From NCBI GenBank assembly GCA_021805565.1, contig JAJZFA010000049.1:1-53176 (forward strand): a stretch of DNA of 53,176 nucleotides, in the 5' to 3' direction. Under the pieces are notes generated by a model, which saw only the letters and a list, made by a program, of their open reading frames with translations, had not been told where the DNA came from and did no database searches. The translations under genes were made by a program, and so were the position numbers. Of this stretch, positions 17,543-26,178 are shown in pieces. Position 1 is the first letter of the stretch. Every line of letters starts with the position of its first letter. This stretch comes from Pseudomonadota bacterium. Lineage in GTDB: Bacteria; Pseudomonadota; Alphaproteobacteria; Acetobacterales; Acetobacteraceae.

Positions 17543-17617
17543 TGGTGGGCGCGACAGGGATTGAACCTGTGACCCCCGCCGTGTGAAGGCGATGCTCTAC
17601 CGCTGAGCTACGCGCCC
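17543..17617 (-). tRNA. tRNA-Val(CAC)
   Basis: A 75-base cloverleaf on the minus strand with encoded CCA. The acceptor stem GGGCGCG pairs with CGCGCCC and the D-stem GCTC with GAGC. The anticodon stem TCGCC/GGCGG holds the loop TTCACAC, giving anticodon CAC, which reads GTG. The T-stem ACAGG/CCTGT holds TTCAATC. All stems pair, so it should be functional. Confidence 0.95.
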
Positions 17618-17815
17618 ATCCGTTGCCGGCCGTCAGTGTTCCTAGCGGCTCTCCCGAAGCCTCGCAAGCCCGATAGTCCATCGTTGGAGTCCACCGGCTC
17701 GATAACAACAGGCGTGTCCGGCTTTCCGGTGAGCGGGACGATGCCGGCCGATAATCGAACAGGCTGGTTCCGCTCGCCCCTTGGTGTCAGTCGCCGCACC
17801 GCTCATATCCGCCCG

Positions 17816-18526
17816 ATGCACGCCCTGCCCGACGCATTCGCCACCGCCGCCAGCGGCGATACCCCGACCGTCGCCAGCGGCGATACCCCGACCGTCGCCA
17901 GCGGCGATACCCCGACCGTCGCCAGCGGCGATACCCCGACCGCCGCCAGCGGCGATACCCTGACCGCCGCCAGCGGCGAGGCAAACGCCTGCCGCCTCTG
18001 CGAAGGGATTTTACCGCTTGGTCCGCGTCCTGTGTTCCGCGTCTCCGCGACCGCGCGCATCCTTATCGTTGGCCAGGCGCCAGGAACGAAAGTGCATATG
18101 ACGGGTGTTCCGTGGAACGATCCATCCGGCGACCGGCTGCGCGATTGGCTGCTGCTGGACCGGGACCAGTTCTACGATGGCACAAGGATCGCCATCGTGC
18201 CGATGGGACTGTGCTATCCCGGCCGTTCGCCAAATGGCGGCGACCTGCCGCCCAGGCCGGAATGTGCACCGTTATGGCTCGACCGGTTTATCCCGCTGAT
18301 GCCCGGCCTGCGCCTGACGCTGCTGGTTGGATCGTATGCGCAGCGGCATCGGCTGGGCACGGGCGCCATGACCGACCGGGTAAGGCGATTCCGGGACTTC
18401 GGGCCGTCAATCGTCCCTCTTCCGCATCCGTCCTGGCGGACAACGGTGTGGCAACGACGCAATCCCTGGTTCGGCGAAGAACTGCTGCCGGTCGTGCGCC
18501 AAGCGGTCGCGGCGGCGATTGAATAG
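17816..18526 (+). CDS. Uracil-DNA glycosylase-family protein with repeat linker
   Basis: A 236-residue protein of the UDG superfamily (PF03167 type). The catalytic region begins after a CRLC pair with the core ILIVGQAPGTKVHMTGVPWN and continues with the family patterns DPSGDRLRDW, PMGLCYPG and the C-terminal PLPHPSWR, whose His is the conserved active-site position. Its role would be removing damaged bases from DNA. Residues 12-57 are made of six copies of an ASGDTPTV-like octapeptide encoded by a 24-bp minisatellite. Such a linker is unusual for the family. The start at 17816 places this linker behind ten unique residues. Confidence 0.8.
   Translation: MHALPDAFATAASGDTPTVASGDTPTVASGDTPTVASGDTPTAASGDTLTAASGEANACRLCEGILPLGPRPVFRVSATARILIVGQAPGTKVHMTGVPWNDPSGDRLRDWLLLDRDQFYDGTRIAIVPMGLCYPGRSPNGGDLPPRPECAPLWLDRFIPLMPGLRLTLLVGSYAQRHRLGTGAMTDRVRRFRDFGPSIVPLPHPSWRTTVWQRRNPWFGEELLPVVRQAVAAAIE
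17849..17986 (+). repeat. 24-bp in-frame minisatellite
   Basis: Units start at 17849, 17873, 17897, 17921 and 17945, and a partial sixth starts at 17969. The first three encode ASGDTPTV, the fourth ASGDTPTA, the fifth ASGDTLTA and the sixth ASGEANA. The first units are identical at DNA level and later ones diverge by one or two bases. Since 24 is a multiple of three, copy-number change would alter linker length only. Confidence 0.9.
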
Positions 18527-18646
18527 CGCATCGCCACGAACCGCGGTTCTTATGGTGCCCACGGGCATACCCGACCGGCCAGGGCCGCGTGTCCGCGGCC
18601 GTCATCCGAACCGCCATAAATGCACCGCGGTTCGCCGGGCGCTGGA

Positions 18647-19429
18647 TTACCGGCCCGTAAACACGGGCTTGCGTTTTTCCTTGAACGCCTGAACGGCCTC
18701 GCGGTGGTCCTCCATTTGCGAACACCTTGCCTGATTGAAGGCCTCCATATCCAGGGAGTCGGCGAAGCCGCCGGTTTCGGCCGCGGCCAGATTTTTCTTT
18801 GTGTAGCCCAGCGCCACATGCGGCATCGATGCGATCCGGCGCGCCATTGCCATGGTGGCCGCGAACAGATCGGCATCGTCCACAACCTTGTTGACCAGGC
18901 CGATATGCAGGGCCTCCTCTGCGTCGATCATCTCGCCGGTGTAGAACAGTTCTCGGGCCTTGGCGGTGCCGACAAGGCGCGTCAGCGTCCAGGTGCCGCC
19001 CCAGTCGCCGGACAGGCCGATCTTGATGAAGCCGGTGCCGAACCGGGCAGACCGGGCGGCGATGCGGATATCGCAAGCCGCCGCCATGCTCAGGCCGGCG
19101 CCAACGGCGACGCCGTTGATCATGCCGATAATCGGTTTCGGCGTGTTGTGCATCAGCATGGGGATACGGCCGGACAGCGCAATCCCGGCGGCGCGTTCCT
19201 CGAACACCTTGGCCGAACGGCTGCCCATGGTCTTCACGTCGCCGCCGGCGCAGAAACCGCGGCCGGCACCGGTCAGCACGATGCAGCCGATGGCGTTGTC
19301 GGCACCCAGGCGGGTCAGCGAATCCAGCAGGCCCAGCCGGATGTCGTCGGACAGGGCGTTCAGGTTTTCAGGGCGGTTCAGGGTCAGGACGGCAACGCCA
19401 TCTTCGACGGCTTCGATCAGATCGGGCAT
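18647..19429 (-). CDS. Enoyl-CoA hydratase/isomerase family, PaaG-like
   Basis: A 260-residue crotonase-fold protein. The oxyanion-hole segments are present (GRGFCAGGDVKTM around 57-69 and NGVAVGAGLSMA around 105-116). The two Glu residues of classical hydratases are replaced (Ser114 and a hydrophobic residue near 134). Instead Asp142 in GLSGDWGGTWTL matches the catalytic Asp of PaaG-type delta-isomerases. It may thus shift double bonds or hydrolyse a ring-opened acyl-CoA rather than hydrate. It is transcribed away from the LLM gene, with a 98-base divergent gap. Confidence 0.8.
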   Translation of the reverse strand: MPDLIEAVEDGVAVLTLNRPENLNALSDDIRLGLLDSLTRLGADNAIGCIVLTGAGRGFCAGGDVKTMGSRSAKVFEERAAGIALSGRIPMLMHNTPKPIIGMINGVAVGAGLSMAAACDIRIAARSARFGTGFIKIGLSGDWGGTWTLTRLVGTAKARELFYTGEMIDAEEALHIGLVNKVVDDADLFAATMAMARRIASMPHVALGYTKKNLAAAETGGFADSLDMEAFNQARCSQMEDHREAVQAFKEKRKPVFTGR

Positions 19430-19527
19430 GGATTATCCTCCGGGTCGGTTCCGGACACATTGCCGTGGCATGCCGTTGCCCGCAACATCGTCGCCGGGAT
19501 CGTCCGTTACCCGATGGGAAGACCGCC

Positions 19528-20514
19528 ATGACGCTGACCCTGGAAACACGTTTGCGAATCGGCATCCAGACGATCCACCGCCGGACGGAGCCGGCCGACG
19601 GACTTTGGCTGCCGCGGATCGACGATCTGGTTGCCCTGGTGAAACTGGTCGATGACAGCGGCTACGATTCGCTTTGGGCGGGAGACCACATCTCATTCCC
19701 GCTGGCGATCTTCGATCCGCTGCTGCAACTGGCGCAGGCCGCGGTGGTCAGCCGTCGCCTGATGTTCGGCACATCCGTGCTGCTGCTGCCGTTGCGTCAC
19801 CCGACACCGGTCGCCAAGCAGGTTACGACGCTGGATCACCTGACCGAAGGCCGCTTTATCCTCGGTGTCGGCGTCGGCGGGGAATTTCCCCGCGAATATG
19901 CCGCCTGCGACGTGCCCCACGGCGAGCGCGGCGCCCGGCTGGCCGAAGCTGTGACGGTACTGCGGAAATTCTTCAGCGGGGAACCGGTCACGCACCATGG
20001 CAAGTTTTACGGCCCGTTTGAGGATGTGCCCATGAAGCCGCCGCCGCGTCAGCTGAACGGGCCGCCCATCTGGTTCGCTGGCCGCCGGGACGCTGCCCTG
20101 CGCCGCATCGGGCGCCTTGGCGACGGATATCTGTCCTACGTCGTATCGCCGGACATGTATCGGGCCGCGCTGGCCACGATCGGCGAAGCAGCGGTGCTGG
20201 CCGGCCGCGATCCGGCGCCGTTCGGAACCGGGCATCTGTTGTTCACCCGCCTGGACCGCACGTATGAAGAAGCACTGGACCACGCCACCGAAACCCTGAG
20301 CGTGAGGTACGCGATGGATTTTCGGAAAGCCGCCGAACGATATTGCGCGCTGGGCACGCCCGCGATGGTAGCGGAACGGATCCGCGCATTTTACGCGGCG
20401 GGGGTGCGCCACGTGGTGTTGGACCTGATCGGGCCGTACGAACAAAAGCACGACCAGATCGCCTGGTTCGCCCAGGAGGCGATGCCGCTGCTGGCGGACC
20501 TGACGGCGGGTTAG
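19528..20514 (+). CDS. LLM-class flavin-dependent oxidoreductase
   Basis: A 328-residue luciferase-like protein, a second LLM enzyme only distantly similar to the one at 10.6 kb. Signature parts are YDSLWAGDHISFPL (about 44-57), a GTSVLLLPLRHPTPVAKQ strand, EGRFILGVGVGGEFPREYAA (about 109-128) and GPPIWFAGRRDAALRRIGRLGDG. It should bind F420 or FMN. The start ATG at 19528 follows GGGAAG. It is convergent with the SDR gene four bases downstream. Confidence 0.85.
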   Translation: MTLTLETRLRIGIQTIHRRTEPADGLWLPRIDDLVALVKLVDDSGYDSLWAGDHISFPLAIFDPLLQLAQAAVVSRRLMFGTSVLLLPLRHPTPVAKQVTTLDHLTEGRFILGVGVGGEFPREYAACDVPHGERGARLAEAVTVLRKFFSGEPVTHHGKFYGPFEDVPMKPPPRQLNGPPIWFAGRRDAALRRIGRLGDGYLSYVVSPDMYRAALATIGEAAVLAGRDPAPFGTGHLLFTRLDRTYEEALDHATETLSVRYAMDFRKAAERYCALGTPAMVAERIRAFYAAGVRHVVLDLIGPYEQKHDQIAWFAQEAMPLLADLTAG

Positions 20515-20518
20515 CGCC

Positions 20519-21265
20519 CTACAGCGACTGGCCGCCATCGACGACCAAGGTCTGGCCGGTGACCCACGACGCCAGCGGCGACGCCAGGAACATGACGACG
20601 TTCGCGACTTCCTCCGGCGTGCCCATCCGGCCGAACGGGATCGACCCCAGCGCGGCCCCGTACAGCTTTGGATTTTCCGTCTTCCGCTTGTCCCAGACAC
20701 CGCCGGGAAACTCGATTGATCCGGGCGCGACACCGTTCACCCGAATGCCGTTGGGCGCGTACATCGCCGCTTGGGTGTTGGTGTAATGGATGACAGCCGC
20801 CTTGATCGCCCCGTACGGCGGCTGCCGCGCCGCCGCGCGCAGGGCGGAGATCGAGGATGTGTTGACGACGCAGCCCTTGGAGGCCTTCAAAAACGGCAAG
20901 GCCGCCTGCGTGGCATGCACGATCGCGAGCATGTCGATTGCCAGACTGGCGGTCCAGGCCGCTTCGTCGTCGGCCGATCCGAACGCCGAGGCGTTGTTTA
21001 TCAGGATATCGATACCTCCCAAAGCGGCGGCGGCTCCGGCGATATAGGTCTGTATCGCCGCCGCGTTGCCCAGGTCGGTGGCCGCGGCATGGGCGATGTG
21101 CCCGTGTGCCGCAATCTCGGTCCGGGTCGTTTCCAGCGCACCGGCACCGCGGGCGCAAATCGATACATCGGCGCCGGCCGCGGCCAGGCCCAGTGCGATG
21201 GCGCGCCCGATCCCCCGGCTGCCGCCGCACACGATGGCCTTGCGGCCGGTGAAGTCGATGGTCAT
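20519..21265 (-). CDS. Short-chain dehydrogenase/reductase (SDR)
   Basis: A 248-residue classical SDR. It shows the cofactor motif GGSRGIGR (14-21), the NNAS motif (about 90-93), the active-site pair in PPYGAIK (Tyr and Lys) and the C-terminal GQTLVVDGG. It is probably an NAD(P)-dependent alcohol/ketone oxidoreductase of the FabG-like kind, with unknown substrate. Upstream lies a gap of about 200 bases with dispersed-repeat copy B. Confidence 0.9.
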   Translation of the reverse strand: MTIDFTGRKAIVCGGSRGIGRAIALGLAAAGADVSICARGAGALETTRTEIAAHGHIAHAAATDLGNAAAIQTYIAGAAAALGGIDILINNASAFGSADDEAAWTASLAIDMLAIVHATQAALPFLKASKGCVVNTSSISALRAAARQPPYGAIKAAVIHYTNTQAAMYAPNGIRVNGVAPGSIEFPGGVWDKRKTENPKLYGAALGSIPFGRMGTPEEVANVVMFLASPLASWVTGQTLVVDGGQSL

Positions 21266-21380
21266 CGCAAGCCCCCGTTATGGTGGACGGATCGAACACC
21301 GCTTTGGTCAATCGCGCAACGTGGAACGCCGCAAACCGGCCCCGTTGTGCAGGGTTTAGGGCAGCATCGGCCATACGTGC

Positions 21381-21434
21381 GTCAGCACGCCGATAAAGCT
21401 GCCCGCTCAAACAAAGACCAAGGGTATGCTTGGC
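21381..21434 (+). repeat. Dispersed repeat, copy B
   Basis: Fifty-four bases align with copy C at 40404 with about ten substitutions and no gaps; copy A at 2943 shares the first 20 or so. All three copies lie between genes. Confidence 0.75.
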
Positions 21435-21469
21435 GCCGCAATCCGAAGCGATAATTGTCGAGCAGGCCC

Positions 21470-22372
21470 TTAGTCCGGCTGTCCCGCAACCGTCAGCAAT
21501 GCGGTCAGAACGTTGCCGTCGCGCAGCAATTTGACTTCGACGGCCGAACCGATCGGCGCGTTGGCCAGAAACGCGCGCAAGGCCTGCGGACCCGAAGTGC
21601 CGACCCCATCCAGCGCCAGAAGCACGTCGCCCACTTTCATACCGGCGGCATCGGCCGGCCCCCCCCTGGTAACGCTGACCACCATCCGGCCAGACGCCTG
21701 ACCCGCTCGCGCGACCAGCGGATCCGGCACTGTGATTGGCTGCAAGGCAACACCGAGCCAGGCGCGCCGGTTGGGGGACGGCGACGGAATCTGGGACACG
21801 GCCGCCACGGGTGCCGCCTGCCTTGCCCCCAGCAGGCGGCCGATCAGCGCGCTGGGTATAACAAAGGCTTCGTGGTTCGGTCCAGGCGACACCAGGCCGA
21901 TCAGGCGGCCGCCGGCGTCCAGCACCAGATTGCCTGGATCGACATGCTCGTTTGGCAGGTCTAGCACTGGTGCAAGTCCGTCGGCGAACCGGGCGAACCG
22001 GTGGATGACGGTCAGACGCATGGTGGGGGATGCTTCGCCGTCGGCGCCAAGCACGATCGCCAAATCGCCGGTCTGGGCCGTGGCGACCTCGGGGTTTCCG
22101 GCCGGCCAGGGCGATTCCAGCCGTAGCACCGCAAGATTGGTCGCGGGATCGCGAGGACCGGGACGAGCGGCGATCAGCAGGCGATTGGACAGGACAACGG
22201 TGTAGCTTTCAAGAACCGGAAGCGCCTGATCGGTCGTTACAAGCGTGTCGCCCTGACAGATCAGGCCGGTGACATGCCGGTTCGGCCCCACGCGGATCGC
22301 GCTGAGCAACGGTGCGGCGGATGCAACGATACGTGAAAGTGCCTCCGAAAACGCCGCCAGGGTTTGCGTCAT
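21470..22372 (-). CDS. HtrA-like protein with degenerate protease domain and PDZ
   Basis: A 300-residue protein with the HtrA layout: a trypsin-like domain (about 1-180), a linker (185-203) and a PDZ domain (204-297, AWLGVALQP, then AGMKVGDVLLALDG). Compared with DegP-type proteases all three catalytic residues are lost. The VTNNHV His is Gln49 (VTTDQA), the DLA Asp is Asn79 (TNLAVLRL), and the GNSGGAL segment is reduced to GN-LVLD at 148-152, so the nucleophile is gone. No signal peptide is visible. It is probably a PDZ scaffold or sensor, not an enzyme. The intact reading frame argues against random decay. Confidence 0.85.
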   Translation of the reverse strand: MTQTLAAFSEALSRIVASAAPLLSAIRVGPNRHVTGLICQGDTLVTTDQALPVLESYTVVLSNRLLIAARPGPRDPATNLAVLRLESPWPAGNPEVATAQTGDLAIVLGADGEASPTMRLTVIHRFARFADGLAPVLDLPNEHVDPGNLVLDAGGRLIGLVSPGPNHEAFVIPSALIGRLLGARQAAPVAAVSQIPSPSPNRRAWLGVALQPITVPDPLVARAGQASGRMVVSVTRGGPADAAGMKVGDVLLALDGVGTSGPQALRAFLANAPIGSAVEVKLLRDGNVLTALLTVAGQPD

Positions 22373-22700
22373 CGTCCCGGCCTTCCGGGGAACGGCCGGC
22401 GGCCGGGTCGCCAGTATCTGAACACCATCGCTTCCTGCCGATCGAACCCGACATCGCGTCGAGGTAACATACCCGTGATATTATCTGCCCGACGTTAAGT
22501 CCATGATTACCGCACCGAGTAGCGGACATCGGGGGTCGATCGTCCGGCCGCGTTTCGCTTGCGTCTTGGCCAGACACCGCCAGCGGGGCCAGGCACGCGG
22601 GACAGTCGGCCGTCTGGCGTCCCATGGATATGGAGCGGCTCGCCGGCCCGGTCGTCGCGCGGGTCGAGTCCAGGGGTGGCGAGCCTGAATTCGATTGCGC
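22373..22700. other. Intergenic gap of 328 bases
   Basis: The gap lies upstream of the HtrA-like gene and downstream of an MFS gene. Open frames that cross it are extensions of shadows. It probably contains the HtrA-like gene's promoter around 22440-22500. I see nothing else. Confidence 0.5.
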
Positions 22701-23861
22701 TTAATTCGTCCTCAGCCGCAACGGCAGCAGAAACGTGGCTGCCACTGTCGCCGCGGCACCGCACAGCAGAAAGACGTCCAATGCCGGCAATACGCCCAGC
22801 AGCGGCGCGGTTACGGTGGGTGCCGCTGCTTGCGCCAACAACACCGGCACCGCCAGCCATCCCAATCTCTGAGCGTAACCAGCCGGTCCGAAGATCGCCA
22901 GCGGCAGCGTGCCTCGATTGATGGTCATGATGCCATTGCTCATGCCGTACAGTAACGCGAACGTCGCGGCGGCATACGGCCCGCCCGGCAGTAGCGCGCA
23001 GGCACCTATAGGAAACAGCAAAGCCCCGATCCGAGCCTTGGTCAGCAGACCGATGCGCGGTCCGATGGCATATTCCAGTAGGCGACCCGCCACCTGTCCT
23101 GGCCCGATCGAGGCGGCGACGCCCACAGCCTGCGCCGGCGTCAGATCGATCCCGCGCAGCAGCGCCAGGACATCCACCGCGATGACCGACGTGATGAACC
23201 AGCGCAGTGCGAAGAACCCGCTTAGCAGAACCATTGCCCGCCACTCGGTGGGCGAACGGCCTGCATCGCCGGCAGCGGCCGCCGCGTGCGGCCGGGGCGG
23301 TGCGTGCGGTATCAGCAGCCAAACCATCGGCAGGTTGACCGCCAGCATCAGTCCCGCATACGTCAGTAACAATCCTCGCCAGTGCAGCGCACCGATCAGC
23401 GCCGCACCCAGCGGCCAGAACACAGTGCTGGAAAATCCCGCCACCAGCGTAATCCCCGTGATGCTCGGCCCGGCTTCCTGCCCCAACAGTCCGCCGACCG
23501 TCGCGAAGGCTGCGTCGTACAGCCCCATCGCCATGCCGGCGCCAATAATTGTCCACCCGCAATACCACACCGTCAGGTTGGGTGTGAACGCCAGCACCGC
23601 CTGCCCGGTGGCGATCACCAGAATACTGGCGAGCAGCGCCCCACGCCCGCCATGCCGGTCGATCCACCGGCCCACTTTAGGCGCGCAGGCGCCAGCCACC
23701 AGCAGCGACCAGGAAAACGCCCCAAGGATATGAAGCCCGGACTGGTCCAGACTTTTGCCAACCGGTCCGGCGACGATCGCCGGCAGATAGAACGTCATGC
23801 CCCAGGACAAAGTCTGGTTGATACCCAGTACGGCGCCGAGGCGGAAACGGGATGCGGCCAT
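22701..23861 (-). CDS. MFS transporter
   Basis: A 386-residue, 12-segment facilitator. The N-terminal FRLGAVLGINQTLSWGMTFY and the loop motif GRWIDRHGGRGAL (about 63-75) are typical of the oxalate/formate-like or NNP-like carriers. Its 5' end lies near the divergent esterase promoter, 104 bases away. The substrate is unknown; a pairing with the esterase would suggest an ester or acid. Confidence 0.85.
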   Translation of the reverse strand: MAASRFRLGAVLGINQTLSWGMTFYLPAIVAGPVGKSLDQSGLHILGAFSWSLLVAGACAPKVGRWIDRHGGRGALLASILVIATGQAVLAFTPNLTVWYCGWTIIGAGMAMGLYDAAFATVGGLLGQEAGPSITGITLVAGFSSTVFWPLGAALIGALHWRGLLLTYAGLMLAVNLPMVWLLIPHAPPRPHAAAAAGDAGRSPTEWRAMVLLSGFFALRWFITSVIAVDVLALLRGIDLTPAQAVGVAASIGPGQVAGRLLEYAIGPRIGLLTKARIGALLFPIGACALLPGGPYAAATFALLYGMSNGIMTINRGTLPLAIFGPAGYAQRLGWLAVPVLLAQAAAPTVTAPLLGVLPALDVFLLCGAAATVAATFLLPLRLRTN

Positions 23862-23965
23862 GTCCGGATTATCCGCCGGATCGGGCTGTGCAACAATCCA
23901 TCGCGCGATGTTGTCCAGACCGGGGGCGCCGTTGTACAGTCGGGAAAACCAATGGAGGCGTCCTC

Positions 23966-24838
23966 GTGCATCGTGCGCCCTGCGACTATACCGTCGCCGA
24001 TTTCGACTATGTCGAACATCAGGATGGACCTCAGCGCCTACGGCTGTTCATGCCGGTCGGAACCGGGCCGTCTCCCGTCGTCGTGGATATCCACGGCGGC
24101 GCGTGGTGCAAACAAGACCTGAAGGATTGCGAACCGCGCGACCTTACCCTGGTTCGCTCGGGCATCGCCGTTGCGGCGGTGAATTTCCGCCACGCCGGAT
24201 CGGGCTATCCGGCGTCCCTGGAGGATATCAATTATGCCATCCGCTGGCTGAAGGCCCATGCGGGCCAATTCGGCCTGCGTGCCGATGCGGTCGGCCTCTG
24301 CGGCCAAAGCAGTGGCGGCCATCTCGCCATGCTGTCGGCGATGCGTCCGGCCGATCCGCGTTATATCGCCGTGGCTTTGCCAAATTTAGGCGCTTTGCCC
24401 GGCGGCGCGGCGGCAGATGCCTCCGTCAAGGCAGTGGCGATGCTATGGCCCGTTATCAATCCGCTGTCGCGCTATCGCAACGTGGTGCGCCTGCGCGATG
24501 CCGGCAATCCGCCCGCCTGGGTCGGCGATCTTCCGGATCGCCACGATCTATACTGGAAAACCGAAGCGGCCATGGCGGAGGGCAATCCGATGCTGATCCT
24601 GGAGCGCGGGGAGAACGCGGTTCTGCCGCCGGCCCTATGGGTGCAGGGCAGGCCCGACCCGGTGCACGATTATCGCGACCCGGAAGCGCGTTTCGACGGG
24701 AACGAACCAGAACGGTTTGCGCACACCTACCGTCAGGCCGGCGGATCGCTGGACCTGCTGTATATCGACAATGCGGCACGCGAAACCGGGGCGTCGCACG
24801 ATCCGGTTGCCGCGTTCTTCCTGCGCCACCTAACCTGA
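23966..24838 (+). CDS. Alpha/beta hydrolase, carboxylesterase-like
   Basis: A 290-residue hydrolase of the BD-FAE/HSL-like class. The oxyanion motif is VDIHGGAWCK (about 37-46) and the nucleophile elbow is CGQSSGGH, the Ser of GxSxG. The His is probably in GASHDPV near residue 280. The start is a GTG at 23966 with GGAGG 8 bases upstream; earlier codons overlap the opposite gene's start region. The last 9 bases overlap the end of the convergent MFS gene. Confidence 0.8.
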   Translation: MHRAPCDYTVADFDYVEHQDGPQRLRLFMPVGTGPSPVVVDIHGGAWCKQDLKDCEPRDLTLVRSGIAVAAVNFRHAGSGYPASLEDINYAIRWLKAHAGQFGLRADAVGLCGQSSGGHLAMLSAMRPADPRYIAVALPNLGALPGGAAADASVKAVAMLWPVINPLSRYRNVVRLRDAGNPPAWVGDLPDRHDLYWKTEAAMAEGNPMLILERGENAVLPPALWVQGRPDPVHDYRDPEARFDGNEPERFAHTYRQAGGSLDLLYIDNAARETGASHDPVAAFFLRHLT

Positions 24839-26161
24839 CCGGATCGCCCGCGAACGCGGACGCCGGAGGTCCAGCATCGCCAGGGCGGCGGGGATCGTTG
24901 CCGCGATGCGGAACGTGGTCTGGAACGCTGCCATGAATCCGTTTGGCGTGGCTGGCCCAAGGCTTTGGAAAATCAGCATCAGGACCGTGGCACCCGTGAC
25001 GGTGCCGATACTGCGCGTCGCCATCCCAAGTGCGCCGGCCACGCCGCGGTTGCGAGCGGGGACAACGGCGGTGACGATATCGAAATAGGCGACCTGGAAC
25101 AGCCCCATGCCGACACCCTGAACCGCCATCGACAGGACCAGAACCGGCAGATCGGCGCCGCTGCCGGACAACGAAATGCCAAACAGTCCGGCGCTGCTAA
25201 GGATGGACCCGGCCAACGCGATCAGCCGCGGTTTATAGTGTTGTGCCAGCCAACCGGCCACCGGAGCGGCCGCGATGGTGCCGGCCGGCGATGCCGCCAG
25301 GATCAGCCCGGCCACTGGGAGCGACAGTCCGGGAATTCGGCTGAGGTAGAACGGCGCCAGCAGCATGATGGAGAACGCCGACAGGTTGATCAACGCGTTG
25401 CCGAGATTGATGACGGCGAAGTCCGCATTCCGGAACAACCCGAAATCGATAATCGGCTTCGGCACCCTGTGTTCCTGCCGGTAAAACAGCCAGAACCCTG
25501 CCGCGGCCAGGATCGCGAAGACCGCTGTTGGCAGTCCCGGCGGACGCAGCCGGTTCAGCGCCAGCAGCATGAAGCTGAGTGCCGCGGCTAAAAGCAGGCC
25601 GCCGGCCGCGTCGAACGGTTCTCGCTCGCCGCGCACCGGCCGGGGCAGCGTCCATGTCAATAAAAATGCGGCCGCGGCAACCGGGGCCCTGAAGGCGAAC
25701 ACAGCGCTCCACCCGAAGCGTTCGACCAGCAGACCGAACACCGACGGACCCAGTGCGCTGCCGATTCCGAACATGGTCATGTAGATGGCCAGGACACGGG
25801 TTCGCCGGTCTTCAGGGTAGAGGCTGGTGGCCAGGGCCGGGCCGCAGGACAGGATCAGCCCGGCACCGATGCCCTGCACGACGCGAGCGGCCAGCAGTGC
25901 GGCGTAGTCTGGCGCCAGGGCGCAGGCTATGAACGCCAATGTGCTGACAGCGGTGCCGGCCAGGAAAACCCGGCGGTACCCCAGCAGATCGCCGACCCGG
26001 CCGAAGCTCAGCATTAAGGCGGTCTGTGTCAGCACATAGCTGACGACGATCCACTGGATCATCGGGATCGGCAGATGGAAATGCGCGACGATGGCCGGAA
26101 AGCCGATATTAACCGCCGAATCCAGCGGCACGACAGCGGTGCCGAGTCCGACGATCAGCAA
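24830..26161 (-). CDS. MFS transporter, DHA2 (EmrB/QacA) type
   Basis: A 443-residue carrier whose N-terminus carries the DHA2-type pattern TAVVPLDSAVNIGFPAI and motif A (FGRVGDLLGYRR, about 53-64), with LAARVVQGIGAG (motif B) near 95. About 13 or 14 segments fit. It begins 17 bases after the molybdenum-hydroxylase gene and should be co-transcribed with it, suggesting uptake or export of that enzyme's substrate. The assignment of direction is not possible from sequence. Confidence 0.85.
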   Translation of the reverse strand: MLIVGLGTAVVPLDSAVNIGFPAIVAHFHLPIPMIQWIVVSYVLTQTALMLSFGRVGDLLGYRRVFLAGTAVSTLAFIACALAPDYAALLAARVVQGIGAGLILSCGPALATSLYPEDRRTRVLAIYMTMFGIGSALGPSVFGLLVERFGWSAVFAFRAPVAAAAFLLTWTLPRPVRGEREPFDAAGGLLLAAALSFMLLALNRLRPPGLPTAVFAILAAAGFWLFYRQEHRVPKPIIDFGLFRNADFAVINLGNALINLSAFSIMLLAPFYLSRIPGLSLPVAGLILAASPAGTIAAAPVAGWLAQHYKPRLIALAGSILSSAGLFGISLSGSGADLPVLVLSMAVQGVGMGLFQVAYFDIVTAVVPARNRGVAGALGMATRSIGTVTGATVLMLIFQSLGPATPNGFMAAFQTTFRIAATIPAALAMLDLRRPRSRAIRSG

Positions 26162-26178
26162 CGAAACGACCGGATGTT

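Noticed and set aside
17502-17708. 68-residue ORF ending in SSAVEHRLHTAGVTGSIPV
   Set aside because: This is the translation of tRNA-Val, a known false-gene pattern.
17849-17986. Possible CRISPR array
   Set aside because: Units are contiguous with no spacers, in frame with a protein and protein-coding; it is a minisatellite.
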